Shown here: in pieces, positions 25,626 through 33,894 of the stretch
Layout: each line of letters begins with the position of its first letter
Position numbering within the stretch: the stretch's first letter is position 1
Source of the DNA: Firmicutes bacterium HGW-Firmicutes-8
GTDB lineage: Bacteria; Bacillota; Thermincolia; Thermincolales; UBA2595
Assembly: GCA_002840165.1 (NCBI GenBank)
Contig: PGZN01000003.1
Coordinates: 1-64,000 of the forward strand
Length of the DNA stretch: 64,000 nt
Direction of reading: 5' to 3'
The notes under the pieces: generated by a model
Database searches by the model: none
What the model was told of the DNA's origin: nothing
The model's input: only the letters and a program-made list of their open reading frames with translations
Position numbers and translations under genes: made by a program

Positions 25626-27017
25626 TTAAACCTCCTCGTTTTTTGTACTTTGGACCGGTTTCACTACAATCCGGGCGCCTTCTACCAAGATAACCTTAAC
25701 CCACGACCCCTGAGGAATAAATCTACCATCGCTGACAACATCCACCCGGTCGCCGGCCAGTTCAGCGCTGCCGGCCGGCCGCAAAGGTGTTAAAGCAACT
25801 CCCGTTAAATCAAGATATTTTTCCATCCCCTTTTTGGGAGAATTGTAACCTGATGCAGAGTCAAGCTTGGTGCCCAGGATAAGCTTGGTAAACATGCCCC
25901 TGTGCCCCAACACCTTTATCATGATATATATGAGAACAATACTTCCCACAGTGGCCACTGTAAGAGATATGAACGCCTGGAGAGGGCTGGTTGATGCTAA
26001 AAAAATACCCCAGACCACCAGCGCCAAGCCAATAATCCCGGCAGCTCCAAACCCGGGTATGACAATGATCTCCAGCAAAATGGCGACCACGCCCAGGATA
26101 AAAACAAATATAGCGAGCCATCCCGTAACTCCGGCCATCATATGACCGCCAAAGTATATACCTAAAGCCACTAGGCCAATAGTCCCGCCTACTCCCCATC
26201 CGGGTGTAAAGGCCTCTGCCATAAGCCCTGCAAACCCTATGAGCAATAAAAGAGGCGCGACAAAGGGATTAATTATCCACCAAGCCAGAGTTTCGCCCCA
26301 TCCTGGCGTAATATCAACAGCCTGGTAATATACCCCGTCCTTTTGAGCCAATTCGGTAAGTAAACCGTTTCTGTTTCTTACCGTCTGATCGGCTATGCCT
26401 AATTCTACGGCTTTCTTGGCGGAAAGGGAGAGAATCTCCCCCTTCTTTTTCACGTTTTCAATGACCATGTTACGGTCAACCATTGCGGCGACTATGTCTG
26501 CTCTACGCCCTCTGGCTTCTGCCGCCGATTCTAGGTCAGAACGCCAGGAGGCGCGAACTTTTTCTGTATTAGGGGTTGGTTCTGCCGCTCCAATGCTGGC
26601 AGCCGGACTCATATAGATCTCTTCAGCCGCCAGGGCCACCAGCACCCCGGCTGATTTGGCTTCACCGCTGACGAAGGCTGCCGTGGGCACTTTACTGGCA
26701 AACACCAGAGACTTAATCTTTTGTGCTGAATCGATTAGTCCTCCAGGGGTGTCTATCTCCAAAACCACCTTTTTTGCTCCCATTCGGAAGGCTTTATCCA
26801 GACTGCGTTCAACAAAGCCGGACATACCTGGTTCGATTGTCCCCTTGATAGGGATAAAAACAATCTGAGCCTGGTCGGTTGCCGCGTTTCCAGGCCAGAT
26901 ACTACCCCAAATTCCCACTGCCAGGACACAAACAAAAATTAAGCGCTTTAAACATAAGCTAATAGTTAATCCCTCCTTAACCAATCTCCCCTTTGGTGAG
27001 GTAGAATACTTCTTCAT
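25626..27017 (-). CDS. NfeD-family membrane serine protease (YqeZ-like)
   Basis: A 463-residue full-length NfeD protein. A signal anchor (about residues 20-45) precedes a ClpP/crotonase-fold domain with LEIDTPGGLIDSA and the catalytic Ser in EAKSAGVLVALAA. Then come five or six membrane helices and a C-terminal NfeD OB-fold domain (GVALTPLRPAGSAEL). It is the first gene of the operon with floA and the proteins are thought to work together at the membrane. The start ATG follows GGGGGAA. Confidence 0.93.
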   Translation of the reverse strand: MKKYSTSPKGRLVKEGLTISLCLKRLIFVCVLAVGIWGSIWPGNAATDQAQIVFIPIKGTIEPGMSGFVERSLDKAFRMGAKKVVLEIDTPGGLIDSAQKIKSLVFASKVPTAAFVSGEAKSAGVLVALAAEEIYMSPAASIGAAEPTPNTEKVRASWRSDLESAAEARGRRADIVAAMVDRNMVIENVKKKGEILSLSAKKAVELGIADQTVRNRNGLLTELAQKDGVYYQAVDITPGWGETLAWWIINPFVAPLLLLIGFAGLMAEAFTPGWGVGGTIGLVALGIYFGGHMMAGVTGWLAIFVFILGVVAILLEIIVIPGFGAAGIIGLALVVWGIFLASTSPLQAFISLTVATVGSIVLIYIMIKVLGHRGMFTKLILGTKLDSASGYNSPKKGMEKYLDLTGVALTPLRPAGSAELAGDRVDVVSDGRFIPQGSWVKVILVEGARIVVKPVQSTKNEEV

Positions 27018-27138
27018 ATATAAATTCCCCCAAAACTATGGGAGTTATAATGGCTATGAAATATTTCGATTGGAACACTGCCATCACTAAACAGCATTCT
27101 ATGTAAGATGGTTAACCCTGACACCCATACAGCGCCCT

Positions 27139-27342
27139 CTAAATATGCGCACAAATTCTATCCTGCCCTCTACGGCCGCAGTTAAGAGTTTTTCTCCTTT
27201 TTCCCTGGAAGCGGTTGTTGGGTCTCCCAGTGTCCCCGTATCCGATATGGTACTCCAATACGGGATTGGCGGGATATCGCTGGGTAACAGCATAGGCCAA
27301 GCAAAACAAAAAGGAAACCAGTACGAATGCTGCACCACTCAT
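27139..27342 (-). repeat. MSGAA small-peptide repeat, copy B (67-residue ORF)
   Basis: The ATG at 27342 opens MSGAAFVLVSFLFCL, a short hydrophobic N-terminus shared by five loci. The frame continues through a non-hydrophobic, unrelated tail to 67 residues. The leader GGGGAACTAAG and the promoter block at 27385-27414 are conserved with copies D and E. It lies downstream of nfeD's promoter side and directly before the RiPP cluster. Confidence 0.75.
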
Positions 27343-27384
27343 CTTAGTTCCCCTTTACTTTTGCTTAGTCCCAGCTTAATACAT

Positions 27385-27414
27385 ATTATACTTCACATAG
27401 ATAGGCTTTGTCTA
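27385..27414 (-). promoter_or_regulatory. Conserved promoter of MSGAA copy B
   Basis: Minus strand TAGACA (27414-27409), 18-base spacer, TATAAT (27390-27385). The same block with nearly the same spacer is found at copies D and E. Confidence 0.75.
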
Positions 27415-27533
27415 TTCTTATGGAAAATGAAGGAACTTGTGGATTTTTGCAGAATAAGTGCTTACTGACAGACAAAAAAGTCTTAATAATTTATTTGTCC
27501 CCGGGGTTAAGCAGGTGAAAAGAGGTGATAGTT

Positions 27534-27812
27534 TTGGGAATACCGGATGAGAAAAATATGGAGATAATCAGGAACGTTGCCAGTAAAATTGCTCTTAGTT
27601 ATGTGGAAGGTTTCAAGGAAGTCGGCTCCCCCGCTACAAAAGGCTGGGTTTGTGGGACATTATGCGGCGGCGGGTGCAGTGCGGGCTGTGGTGGAGGATG
27701 TGTGGGGGGCTGTGCCGCCGACGGTCCACTTCCTATAGGTGATGTTTATGCTGCCGGCGGAGCCGGCGGAGCAGCCGGTGGAGTTGCCACCGGGGCTGCA
27801 GAAAGTTATTAA
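27534..27812 (+). CDS. Candidate RiPP precursor with six CXXX repeats
   Basis: A 92-residue peptide from a TTG at 27534, 8 bases after AGAGGTG (a GTG at 27525 overlaps that site). Residues 1-37 look like a helical leader (EKNMEIIRNVASKIALSYVE). From residue 40 the cysteines fall exactly every fourth position: C40, C44, C48, C52, C56, C60, within GTL, GGG, SAG, GGG and VGG spacers. The C-terminal 25 residues are Gly/Ala-rich. Two radical SAM/SPASM enzymes follow at once. This is the layout of a ribosomally made, radical-SAM-modified peptide; thioether formation on the Cys residues is the likely modification. No protease or exporter gene is adjacent. Confidence 0.85.
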   Translation: MGIPDEKNMEIIRNVASKIALSYVEGFKEVGSPATKGWVCGTLCGGGCSAGCGGGCVGGCAADGPLPIGDVYAAGGAGGAAGGVATGAAESY

Positions 27813-27876
27813 TTGTCCTCAGGCCTGTCACATCTTCCATTAGTTTTTTAGACAAAAATAAAGAAGGACGATACAC

Positions 27877-29343
27877 ATGAAAAAAACACTTCGGGGACTT
27901 TTCTTTAAAACTGACAGCAGAGCGGAGTATTATTATGACGATTACTCAGGGATGGTTTATCCATGTCCCGATGGGCTAAAGAAGACACTTCAGGGTTTGG
28001 AATCGGAATCAGACGGCTGGAGTACATTTATCAGTGAAAGATACCATAAATACGGCGCATTCTGGGGAATTGACCGTCCTCCTGAAAATCCCGCTGAACC
28101 GGATGCCGAAAAAATAGCCGCAACTGTAAAACAAAACGGTTTCAGGCAGATAATTCTTACAGTTACCGGAAATTGTAATATGAAGTGCAGATACTGCATT
28201 AATTCCGATATTTATCCTTACACTGATAAAATGACCTTTGACTCTATGCCTTTTTCGGTTGCCAGGGCAGCATTGAATTATTATTTAGATAACCTGGAAC
28301 GTATCAGGAAAACTGACCCCGGCAGGACTGCGGTAATCACTTTTTACGGTGGTGAACCGCTGCTTGAGTTTTCACTGATTAAAGAAATAGTACAGTATGT
28401 CAGGTCAAAAAAGGTAAAAAACCTGTTATTTACGCTTACCACCAACGGGCTTCTGCTTAACGAAGAAATCTCGGATTTCCTGGTGGCAAACAAATTTGCT
28501 GTCTGGGTGAGCATCGACGGTCCTAAAAACCAACATGACCGCAACCGTATAATGGCAGGTGAAAAAGGAACTTTTCAACGTGTTTTCAGCAATATCCGGA
28601 ATTTTCGTCATCGGTATCCGGATTATTACTTGATAGGATTCCTGGTTACTTATGACTGGAAAACAGACATAAGTGAATTGAGAAAATTTTTTTACAACAA
28701 TATAGAATTCAAAAACTCTCTTTTTATGTTCAATCCTGTTGGCTCTTACTTTACCAAGTATTATTCCAGGTTTTCAGACAAAGAAAGGAATCATTTTGCA
28801 GAACAGGTTAATAAGATAAAAAAAGAGTTGCGTGCCTCTCCCATAGATTTTAATGACCCGGTAATAAACTTCTTCATCACAACTCCCTATCGCCTGCAGC
28901 TCATGAGAAAAATCCTTGGTTCTCCCGGTCGTCCTGAGATACCGGCAACCGGCACATGTATACCCGGTGAAAAAATATGTGTCCTGCCTGACGGCAGGTT
29001 CCAGCCATGTGAACGGGTACCTGGCCTGGCAAATATCGGAGATGTCACCGAAGGCCTTGATTTCGATAAAATTGCCCGGCTGATCAGCCTTTATAACAAA
29101 AACATTGCCAACAATTGCTGGGGATGCCCGGTTATGCAGTTATGCAAGACGTGTTTTTCCCACTTCTGGTCAGGGAAAGAATTTAAGAAACCGTTACCTT
29201 CATTTTGTAAAGACCAGATCCTCTGGATCAGGACAATACTGGAAGAAACATACAGCCTTATTGAGGCAAGACCTGAATATTACGAAGAAATAATAAAACT
29301 ATACCAGAAGCGATATAGCCGGCTGCTTTCCCTTAATTTTTAA
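27877..29343 (+). CDS. Radical SAM/SPASM peptide maturase 1
   Basis: A 488-residue radical SAM enzyme. The 4Fe-4S/SAM motif is CNMKCRYC with C100, C104 and C107, preceded by VTGN; FYGGEPLLEF and SIDGPKNQHDRNR follow, typical of peptide-modifying radical SAM enzymes. The C-terminal SPASM region has many cysteines (CVLPDGRFQPCERV, NNCWGCPVMQLCKTC), enough for auxiliary clusters. The first 90 residues may hold a substrate-binding part. It starts 64 bases after the precursor and 22 bases before the second enzyme. It resembles maturases of Cys-rich peptides; the chemistry is inferred. Confidence 0.9.
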   Translation: MKKTLRGLFFKTDSRAEYYYDDYSGMVYPCPDGLKKTLQGLESESDGWSTFISERYHKYGAFWGIDRPPENPAEPDAEKIAATVKQNGFRQIILTVTGNCNMKCRYCINSDIYPYTDKMTFDSMPFSVARAALNYYLDNLERIRKTDPGRTAVITFYGGEPLLEFSLIKEIVQYVRSKKVKNLLFTLTTNGLLLNEEISDFLVANKFAVWVSIDGPKNQHDRNRIMAGEKGTFQRVFSNIRNFRHRYPDYYLIGFLVTYDWKTDISELRKFFYNNIEFKNSLFMFNPVGSYFTKYYSRFSDKERNHFAEQVNKIKKELRASPIDFNDPVINFFITTPYRLQLMRKILGSPGRPEIPATGTCIPGEKICVLPDGRFQPCERVPGLANIGDVTEGLDFDKIARLISLYNKNIANNCWGCPVMQLCKTCFSHFWSGKEFKKPLPSFCKDQILWIRTILEETYSLIEARPEYYEEIIKLYQKRYSRLLSLNF

Positions 29344-29365
29344 TTACCGGAGAGGATGGAACATT

Positions 29366-30631
29366 TTGACACAAGCAAAACAGTTTTTCTGTTTGTTTCC
29401 CGAAACCATTTTTGTACCTGGGCCAATAGGTGGGGCGCTTTACCTACTGCTCAGGGAAAAGGTTTTTTCATTGGATGCGGTTCGAAGTAATATATTAAAA
29501 CTAATTAAAAACAACTGTTCCTTGGAAGAGGTCTCCAACCGGCTTGGTTTACCGGCAAATGAAATAGAGGCATTTCTGTCAGCATTGGAAGCTGCCGGCG
29601 CCGGTTGTTTTGTTGACCGTCCTTACTTCGTGGAAAAAATACGCCCATTAAACCCTGTTGAAGAAATTACCTTTTTCCGTCCATCTCCCCGGCTTACAAT
29701 ATTACATATAACTCCTACCTGGTTCTGCAGCGGGAACTGTAAATTCTGCCGGCCCGGCAAACCAATATCCCGCCTGCAGCCCTGCCTTGGCTGCCGGCGG
29801 AAAGATACGGAAAAAATGCTCCTTCTAACCATCCCTCAAATTGAAAAGGCAATTGGGGAAGCAGCCTGTCTTGGGTGCCGTTCCCTGCTGCTGCATACCG
29901 GGTCTCCTGATTATTGTGCCGATCTGATCTTTGACACCTTATTAACCGCCGAGAAATACGGTTATAATGTTCAACTGGCATCAGGCAGCCCCATACCTGA
30001 AAAATTCCTTAAACATCTTGCCAGACCGGGAACAACCCTGATTTTTCAGATATTTTCCGATTCCGGCCCTGTTCACGATGAAATTGCCGGCAAAAAGGGA
30101 AGTTTCTCGCTTCTTATGAAGAATATTTCTTTCCTGAAGTCAAAAGAGTTACCTTTTAAGCTGGTATATCTTAATACAGGGAAAGACCCTGACCCCCATA
30201 GGGTTCTTTTAAACCTGGAGACTTTGAATCCAGGGGCAGTCTATGGTGACCGGCTGGTAGGACACAGTTCACAGACCGGAGACTTCTTGTACGGCTCGGA
30301 ATCTTTACTACCACCTGATATAAGCAAATATGTTACCAGGGTCCAAGGGTATAATTGCCTTAATGGCAGGCTCGCGCTTAATCCTGATGGATACTTTTCC
30401 CCCTGCCCATCACATATTGAAAATAAAATGGCTCATATTTCGGATACTACAGTACAGGATTTATTTGCGGAAGAAACACTTCCAAAATACTGGCATGAAA
30501 GTAATAAGACAGGAGAGATATGTAACAGGTGTGAGTTTCAGTTTGCCTGTCACAGATGCCAAACGGCTTTATACAGTCAAAAAGGCAGTTGTATTTACGG
30601 GTATGACCCTGAAAAAGGGGAATGGAAATAA
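29366..30631 (+). CDS. Radical SAM/SPASM peptide maturase 2 with N-terminal PqqD-like domain
   Basis: A 421-residue protein from a TTG behind AGAGGATGG. Residues about 15-90 resemble a PqqD-like RiPP recognition element (winged-helix pattern, SNILKLIKNNCSLEEVSNRL). The radical SAM motif is CSGNCKFC (C121, C125, C128), but the following CLGCRRK insert is unusual. The C-terminus has a SPASM-like set: NPDGYFSPC, CNRCEFQFACHRC. It lies 22 bases after maturase 1, so both probably act on the CXXX peptide, one perhaps delivering the leader through its recognition element. Confidence 0.85.
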   Translation: MTQAKQFFCLFPETIFVPGPIGGALYLLLREKVFSLDAVRSNILKLIKNNCSLEEVSNRLGLPANEIEAFLSALEAAGAGCFVDRPYFVEKIRPLNPVEEITFFRPSPRLTILHITPTWFCSGNCKFCRPGKPISRLQPCLGCRRKDTEKMLLLTIPQIEKAIGEAACLGCRSLLLHTGSPDYCADLIFDTLLTAEKYGYNVQLASGSPIPEKFLKHLARPGTTLIFQIFSDSGPVHDEIAGKKGSFSLLMKNISFLKSKELPFKLVYLNTGKDPDPHRVLLNLETLNPGAVYGDRLVGHSSQTGDFLYGSESLLPPDISKYVTRVQGYNCLNGRLALNPDGYFSPCPSHIENKMAHISDTTVQDLFAEETLPKYWHESNKTGEICNRCEFQFACHRCQTALYSQKGSCIYGYDPEKGEWK

Positions 30632-30639
30632 CTAAAGGC

Positions 30640-30747
30640 TCATTTCACCCAACGCATATTGGCTAAACGAACTGGCCCGACCCACAGGCTGGCGCTGGCA
30701 GGCCAAACAAACAAAAAGGAAACCAAGATGAATGCTGCACCACTCAT
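30640..30747 (-). repeat. MSGAA small-peptide repeat, copy C (35-residue ORF)
   Basis: The ATG at 30747 opens MSGAAFILVSFLFVW and the frame ends after 35 residues. Leader and start region match copy B closely. The -10 TATAAT is kept at 30795-30790, but the conserved -35 block is replaced by an unrelated terminator (T-run at about 30,802-30,809). It ends 9 bases from the stop of maturase 2 and is convergent with it. Confidence 0.75.
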
Positions 30748-30801
30748 CTTAGTTTCCCTTTATTTTTGCTTAGTCCCAGCTTAATACATATTATACTGCA
30801 C

Positions 30802-30827
30802 AAAAAAAGTGGCTGCGCGCCACTAAG
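30802..30827 (-). terminator. Terminator abutting MSGAA copy C
   Basis: Minus strand GTGGC-GCGCA-GCCAC followed by seven T residues. It ends a lost upstream gene and replaces the usual -35 region of copy C. Confidence 0.7.
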
Positions 30828-30834
30828 GTTCCTG

Positions 30835-31010
30835 TCAATTACCTGCTCTCTGCATAAGCTCTTGTTCCAAAGGAGTAACGTTCCGGATCTCAGGTCCCAG
30901 GTTTGTTTCTGCCGGGGCTTTGCGTTACAACCACCAATCCTCGCCAGTATTGGTGATTACAATAGCTGGTTCCGGACTTCCTGATATATTCCCTGTACAA
31001 GCAGTTTTTG
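30835..31010 (-). pseudogene. Remnant of an unknown gene before the terminator
   Basis: On the minus strand a frame reads IVITNTGEDWWL, a stop, then PAETNLGPEIRNVTPLEQEL and ends at 30835-30837 directly before a terminator. The interrupting stop and the loss of the upstream part suggest a decayed gene. I cannot name the family. Confidence 0.4.
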
Positions 31011-31111
31011 TCGGGCCAAGGTACAGCTGCGAGGGTAGTATAGTGTTTAAATAAACTTTATAATGGGAAAGAATAAAATACAAGAACACCATAAGAAAGG
31101 CGGTTTAAGAC

Positions 31112-31633
31112 TTGAAAGACAGGTTTGCCAATGGTTTTATAGCCGGTTTTGCCGGTGCAGTCTCAATGAATATTTTTAATATGATAGGTCATTATTTACA
31201 TACTGTTAAAGACCATTACTATGATTTTTCGGCAGTCCTGCTTTGGTACAAGCCAGCCGGCACTACCGGGGAAATTATTGTCTCGCTTACTGTACAGCTT
31301 TTCTTTACAGCTCTTTTGGGGACTATCTTTGCTTATCTGACCCCTTACCTGAATAAAAAGTACTATTTATTTAAGGGAGCATCTTTTGGACTTACTTGGT
31401 GGTTTTCTTTCTATACCGTAACTACACTGCTGAAGTTACCGGCAGTAGGGGAACATACCTTAGCAGGGTCTACTACTAATGGTATTGGTTCTGCCATTTA
31501 CGGAATTGTATTAGCGTATTTATTTGGATTATTAGATAATAAAGATGAGCTTGAAAGTACAGAAGAAAAGAAAAAAGTGCCGACAAAGTATCGGATAATC
31601 CCAATGCCATCAAAAAAAATGAAACACCGCTGA
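31112..31633 (+). CDS. Four-helix membrane protein (paralogue of 22792-23244)
   Basis: A 173-residue protein with four hydrophobic segments and a charged C-terminal tail of about 35 residues (DELESTEEKKKVPTK). The segment order and phrases such as GFIAGFAGAVSMN and GASFGLTWWFSFYTVTTLLK parallel the protein at 22792. It starts at a TTG behind AAGGCGG. The function is unknown. Confidence 0.7.
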   Translation: MKDRFANGFIAGFAGAVSMNIFNMIGHYLHTVKDHYYDFSAVLLWYKPAGTTGEIIVSLTVQLFFTALLGTIFAYLTPYLNKKYYLFKGASFGLTWWFSFYTVTTLLKLPAVGEHTLAGSTTNGIGSAIYGIVLAYLFGLLDNKDELESTEEKKKVPTKYRIIPMPSKKMKHR

Positions 31634-31793
31634 GAATACGCTGTTCTTCCCTGGCTCTCAAGTAAAGCATTGGTACAGCTAACAAATATGTCCCCACCAA
31701 GCCGCCGGGGCTTTTTAGTATTAAGCTGATGACAAAATAAAACTGGAGATAAAACCTGATATTACTCCGGCTTTAAAAGACCTGGATAAAGAG

Positions 31794-32012
31794 TTATAGA
31801 AGAACATCGCTGTCCCGGAATAACGTACAGAAGGCCACCGCCGTTGTCCACCCTGCCTGTAACCTCCCCTTCTCGATTTGAATGAGGGTCTTTTTGGAAA
31901 GGCCAATTATCTCAGCCATATGGTCCTGGGTAAAATTAGCCTCAACGCGGACCAGTTTCATCTTATCACTTACAAGGGGCCTGTATTGTAATAACCCAAT
32001 TTTGCCCGTCAT
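31794..32012 (-). CDS. XRE-type helix-turn-helix regulator
   Basis: A 72-residue protein with a clear XRE helix-turn-helix (NFTQDHMAEIIGLSKKTLIQ, then IEKGR) and the phrase WTTAVAFCTLFRDSDVL seen in small Firmicute regulators that normally continue 10-20 residues further. It may be C-terminally trimmed by a frameshift. There is no evident ribosome binding site before the ATG at 32012; a strong 17-bp hairpin lies 8 bases upstream instead. An internal ATG (MKLVRVEANF) is an alternative start. Confidence 0.65.
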   Translation of the reverse strand: MTGKIGLLQYRPLVSDKMKLVRVEANFTQDHMAEIIGLSKKTLIQIEKGRLQAGWTTAVAFCTLFRDSDVLL

Positions 32013-32020
32013 AAGAAAAA

Positions 32021-32059
32021 AAGGTGGCTGACCTAAATAGCTTTTAGGTCAGCCACCTT
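32021..32059. terminator. Perfect 17-bp hairpin upstream of the XRE gene
   Basis: AAGGTGGCTGACCTAAA at 32021-32037 and its complement at 32043-32059 with a 5-base loop. On the minus strand it is followed by a T-run, so it reads as an intrinsic terminator or attenuator just before the XRE start codon. Confidence 0.8.
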
Positions 32060-32078
32060 GCTTGTTTTATATGGTATA

Positions 32079-32104
32079 ACATTTTTGTCTTGTTTACATA
32101 TAAT
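32079..32104 (+). promoter_or_regulatory. Candidate mother-cell sigma (sigma-K/E-like) promoter for the LysM gene
   Basis: AC at 32079-32080, a 16-base spacer, then CATATAAT at 32097-32104, matching the sporulation sigma-K pattern AC-N16-CATANNNT. It lies 32 bases before the LysM gene start. Confidence 0.4.
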
Positions 32105-32135
32105 GAATCAAGTAAATAAAAGGAGGTGTTATTAT

Positions 32136-32663
32136 ATGACCGATAAAAATAAAACCCGTCAAATTCCGTCGTGTCCCGGAGGGACTCTATACACTATCAT
32201 ACCTGGAGATTCGTATTTTGGCTTAGCTAAAAGGTTTAATATTACAGTGCAGCAGCTGATAGCTGCAAACCCGGGAACCGACCCGCAGAATTTACAGATA
32301 GGGCAGCAAATCTGCATTCCCGTACCTACTACAGGAACATGCCCCGGTGGTTTTCTTTATGTCATTAGAGCAGGAGACACTTATTACTCAATCGCCCGTC
32401 GTTTTGGGACCGTTGTACCGGCAATAATTGCCGCCAATCCTGGGGTTAATCCTGATCGGTTGGCGATTGGCCAGTCAATTTGTGTTCCCGCACCCCAACC
32501 TGTTCCATGTCCGGGCGGACGATTTTATACAATCGTCTCAGGGGATACCTTGTATAGCATTGCCCGGCGGTTCAACACAACTGTGGCAGCAATAACTGCC
32601 GCGAATCAGGGGATAAATCCCAATAACCTGCAGCCGGGACAGGTAATATGTATTCCGGTATAA
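32136..32663 (+). CDS. Triple-LysM protein
   Basis: A 175-residue protein made almost wholly of three LysM repeats, each with a CPGG or similar lead, a GD(S/T) (Y/L)(F/Y)xIA(R/K)RF core and a (G)QxICIPV end. LysM domains bind peptidoglycan or chitin-like sugars. The protein has no signal peptide, as in SafA-type and other spore coat LysM proteins assembled from the mother cell. The ATG at 32136 follows AAAGGAGGTG. A candidate sporulation promoter supports a spore role, which remains inference. Confidence 0.88.
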   Translation: MTDKNKTRQIPSCPGGTLYTIIPGDSYFGLAKRFNITVQQLIAANPGTDPQNLQIGQQICIPVPTTGTCPGGFLYVIRAGDTYYSIARRFGTVVPAIIAANPGVNPDRLAIGQSICVPAPQPVPCPGGRFYTIVSGDTLYSIARRFNTTVAAITAANQGINPNNLQPGQVICIPV

Positions 32664-32786
32664 CCTATAAATCGAGGACCATAAAAACAGCACCCTCTAA
32701 TGGGTTATATTAATAAGGCTCTATTTTCTTAGAACCTAATGACTCATGAAGGCTGACTGCCACGCGTGTTTGGTCAATGAAATATT

Positions 32787-32810
32787 AAGGGGACCTAGTT
32801 GGTCCCCTCG
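32787..32810. terminator. Terminator overlapping the end of the HD-GYP gene
   Basis: AGGGGACC-TAGTT-GGTCCCCT stem. It includes the stop codon of the minus-strand HD-GYP gene and is followed by a weakly T-rich stretch on that strand. Confidence 0.65.
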
Positions 32811-33877
32811 TTAAAATCATCCACTACCTTAACGATAAAATATGTTAAGTTATTGATCAGCTCAATTGTTGGCTGATCGGTTATCTTCTGCCCGTTTTTA
32901 TCGGTCAGAATTCTTACTCGCGGGCGGGTGGCAAAGTCTTTATATGACATAACAATTACAGCGATTTCCCCGGTGTTTAATTTTATAATTGTTGACTCCG
33001 GGTAAAGGGCTATACAATGTATGAACTGGTTGACCAACTCGGGAGCAAAGACAGTACCGGCGCTGATCATTAAATATTCCACCGCCTCGTGAAACGGAAT
33101 TCTCGGTTTTTCGGGGCAGTCTGTTGTTAGCAGGTCATATGAGTTGGCAATAGAGACAATTTTGGCATACTCATGAATTTCGGAACCGGGCAAATGCCTT
33201 GGGTATCCTTTACCGTCATACCTTTCGTGATGTTGAAAAGCGACATGAGCCGATAAAATACTCAAGTCTTTATTTTTCTTTAATATATCAAAACCCAATC
33301 CCGGGTGCTGGTTAAAATCGTCATGCGGTTTACCTTCAACTTGACTGTGCTGGCAGGATATGTTTTCATAAAGGACTGTCTTCCCAATATCATGGAACAG
33401 AGCGCCTACCATTAATTCCTGTAGCTTGAGATGGGTGTACCCAAGGCTTATACCTACAATGCCGGATAAAATTGCCACATTGACACTATGAAAGTATGTA
33501 TAATCACTGACGGAACGTATATCGATAAGTTTTATCAGAAGCTCCTTGCTTGAGAGCAGTTCATCAATCAGACTATTGATTATTTTTTTACACTCTTTGG
33601 GTTCGAAGCCCTTTCCAAGCCTCATATTCTCCATTACGTCTTTGACAAAGTTTCCTGCGTCTAAACGGGTCTGGTCACATATTACATCATCAATATCGAT
33701 GTCTTCAAAGTATTCGTCTTGAATGTAAAGAGAAACTATGCCCAAGTCAACGAGACGTTTAATATATTTGTTTGTCAGAACAGTCCCCGTATTTAATAAG
33801 TTCTGATGTAAAGAGCCAAATATAGTTTTACCTACAACCATACCGGGTTTAACGTTTTCAATCGCCGTGATTCTCAT
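32795..33877 (-). CDS. HD-GYP domain protein
   Basis: A 360-residue probable c-di-GMP phosphodiesterase. The C-terminal half has the HD-GYP signature: HDIGK, HHERYDGKGYP, and a downstream metal-binding region with IVSIANSYDLLTTD. The N-terminal 110 residues resemble the DUF3391-like region seen before HD-GYP domains. GGAGG precedes the ATG. It follows the CheX-like gene by 17 bases and is probably co-transcribed, suggesting a signalling pair. Other c-di-GMP parts in the window are the GGDEF-like regulator, the second HD-GYP gene and the riboswitch. Confidence 0.93.
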   Translation of the reverse strand: MRITAIENVKPGMVVGKTIFGSLHQNLLNTGTVLTNKYIKRLVDLGIVSLYIQDEYFEDIDIDDVICDQTRLDAGNFVKDVMENMRLGKGFEPKECKKIINSLIDELLSSKELLIKLIDIRSVSDYTYFHSVNVAILSGIVGISLGYTHLKLQELMVGALFHDIGKTVLYENISCQHSQVEGKPHDDFNQHPGLGFDILKKNKDLSILSAHVAFQHHERYDGKGYPRHLPGSEIHEYAKIVSIANSYDLLTTDCPEKPRIPFHEAVEYLMISAGTVFAPELVNQFIHCIALYPESTIIKLNTGEIAVIVMSYKDFATRPRVRILTDKNGQKITDQPTIELINNLTYFIVKVVDDFNEGTN

Positions 33878-33894
33878 ATCCAGACCTCCAAAGT

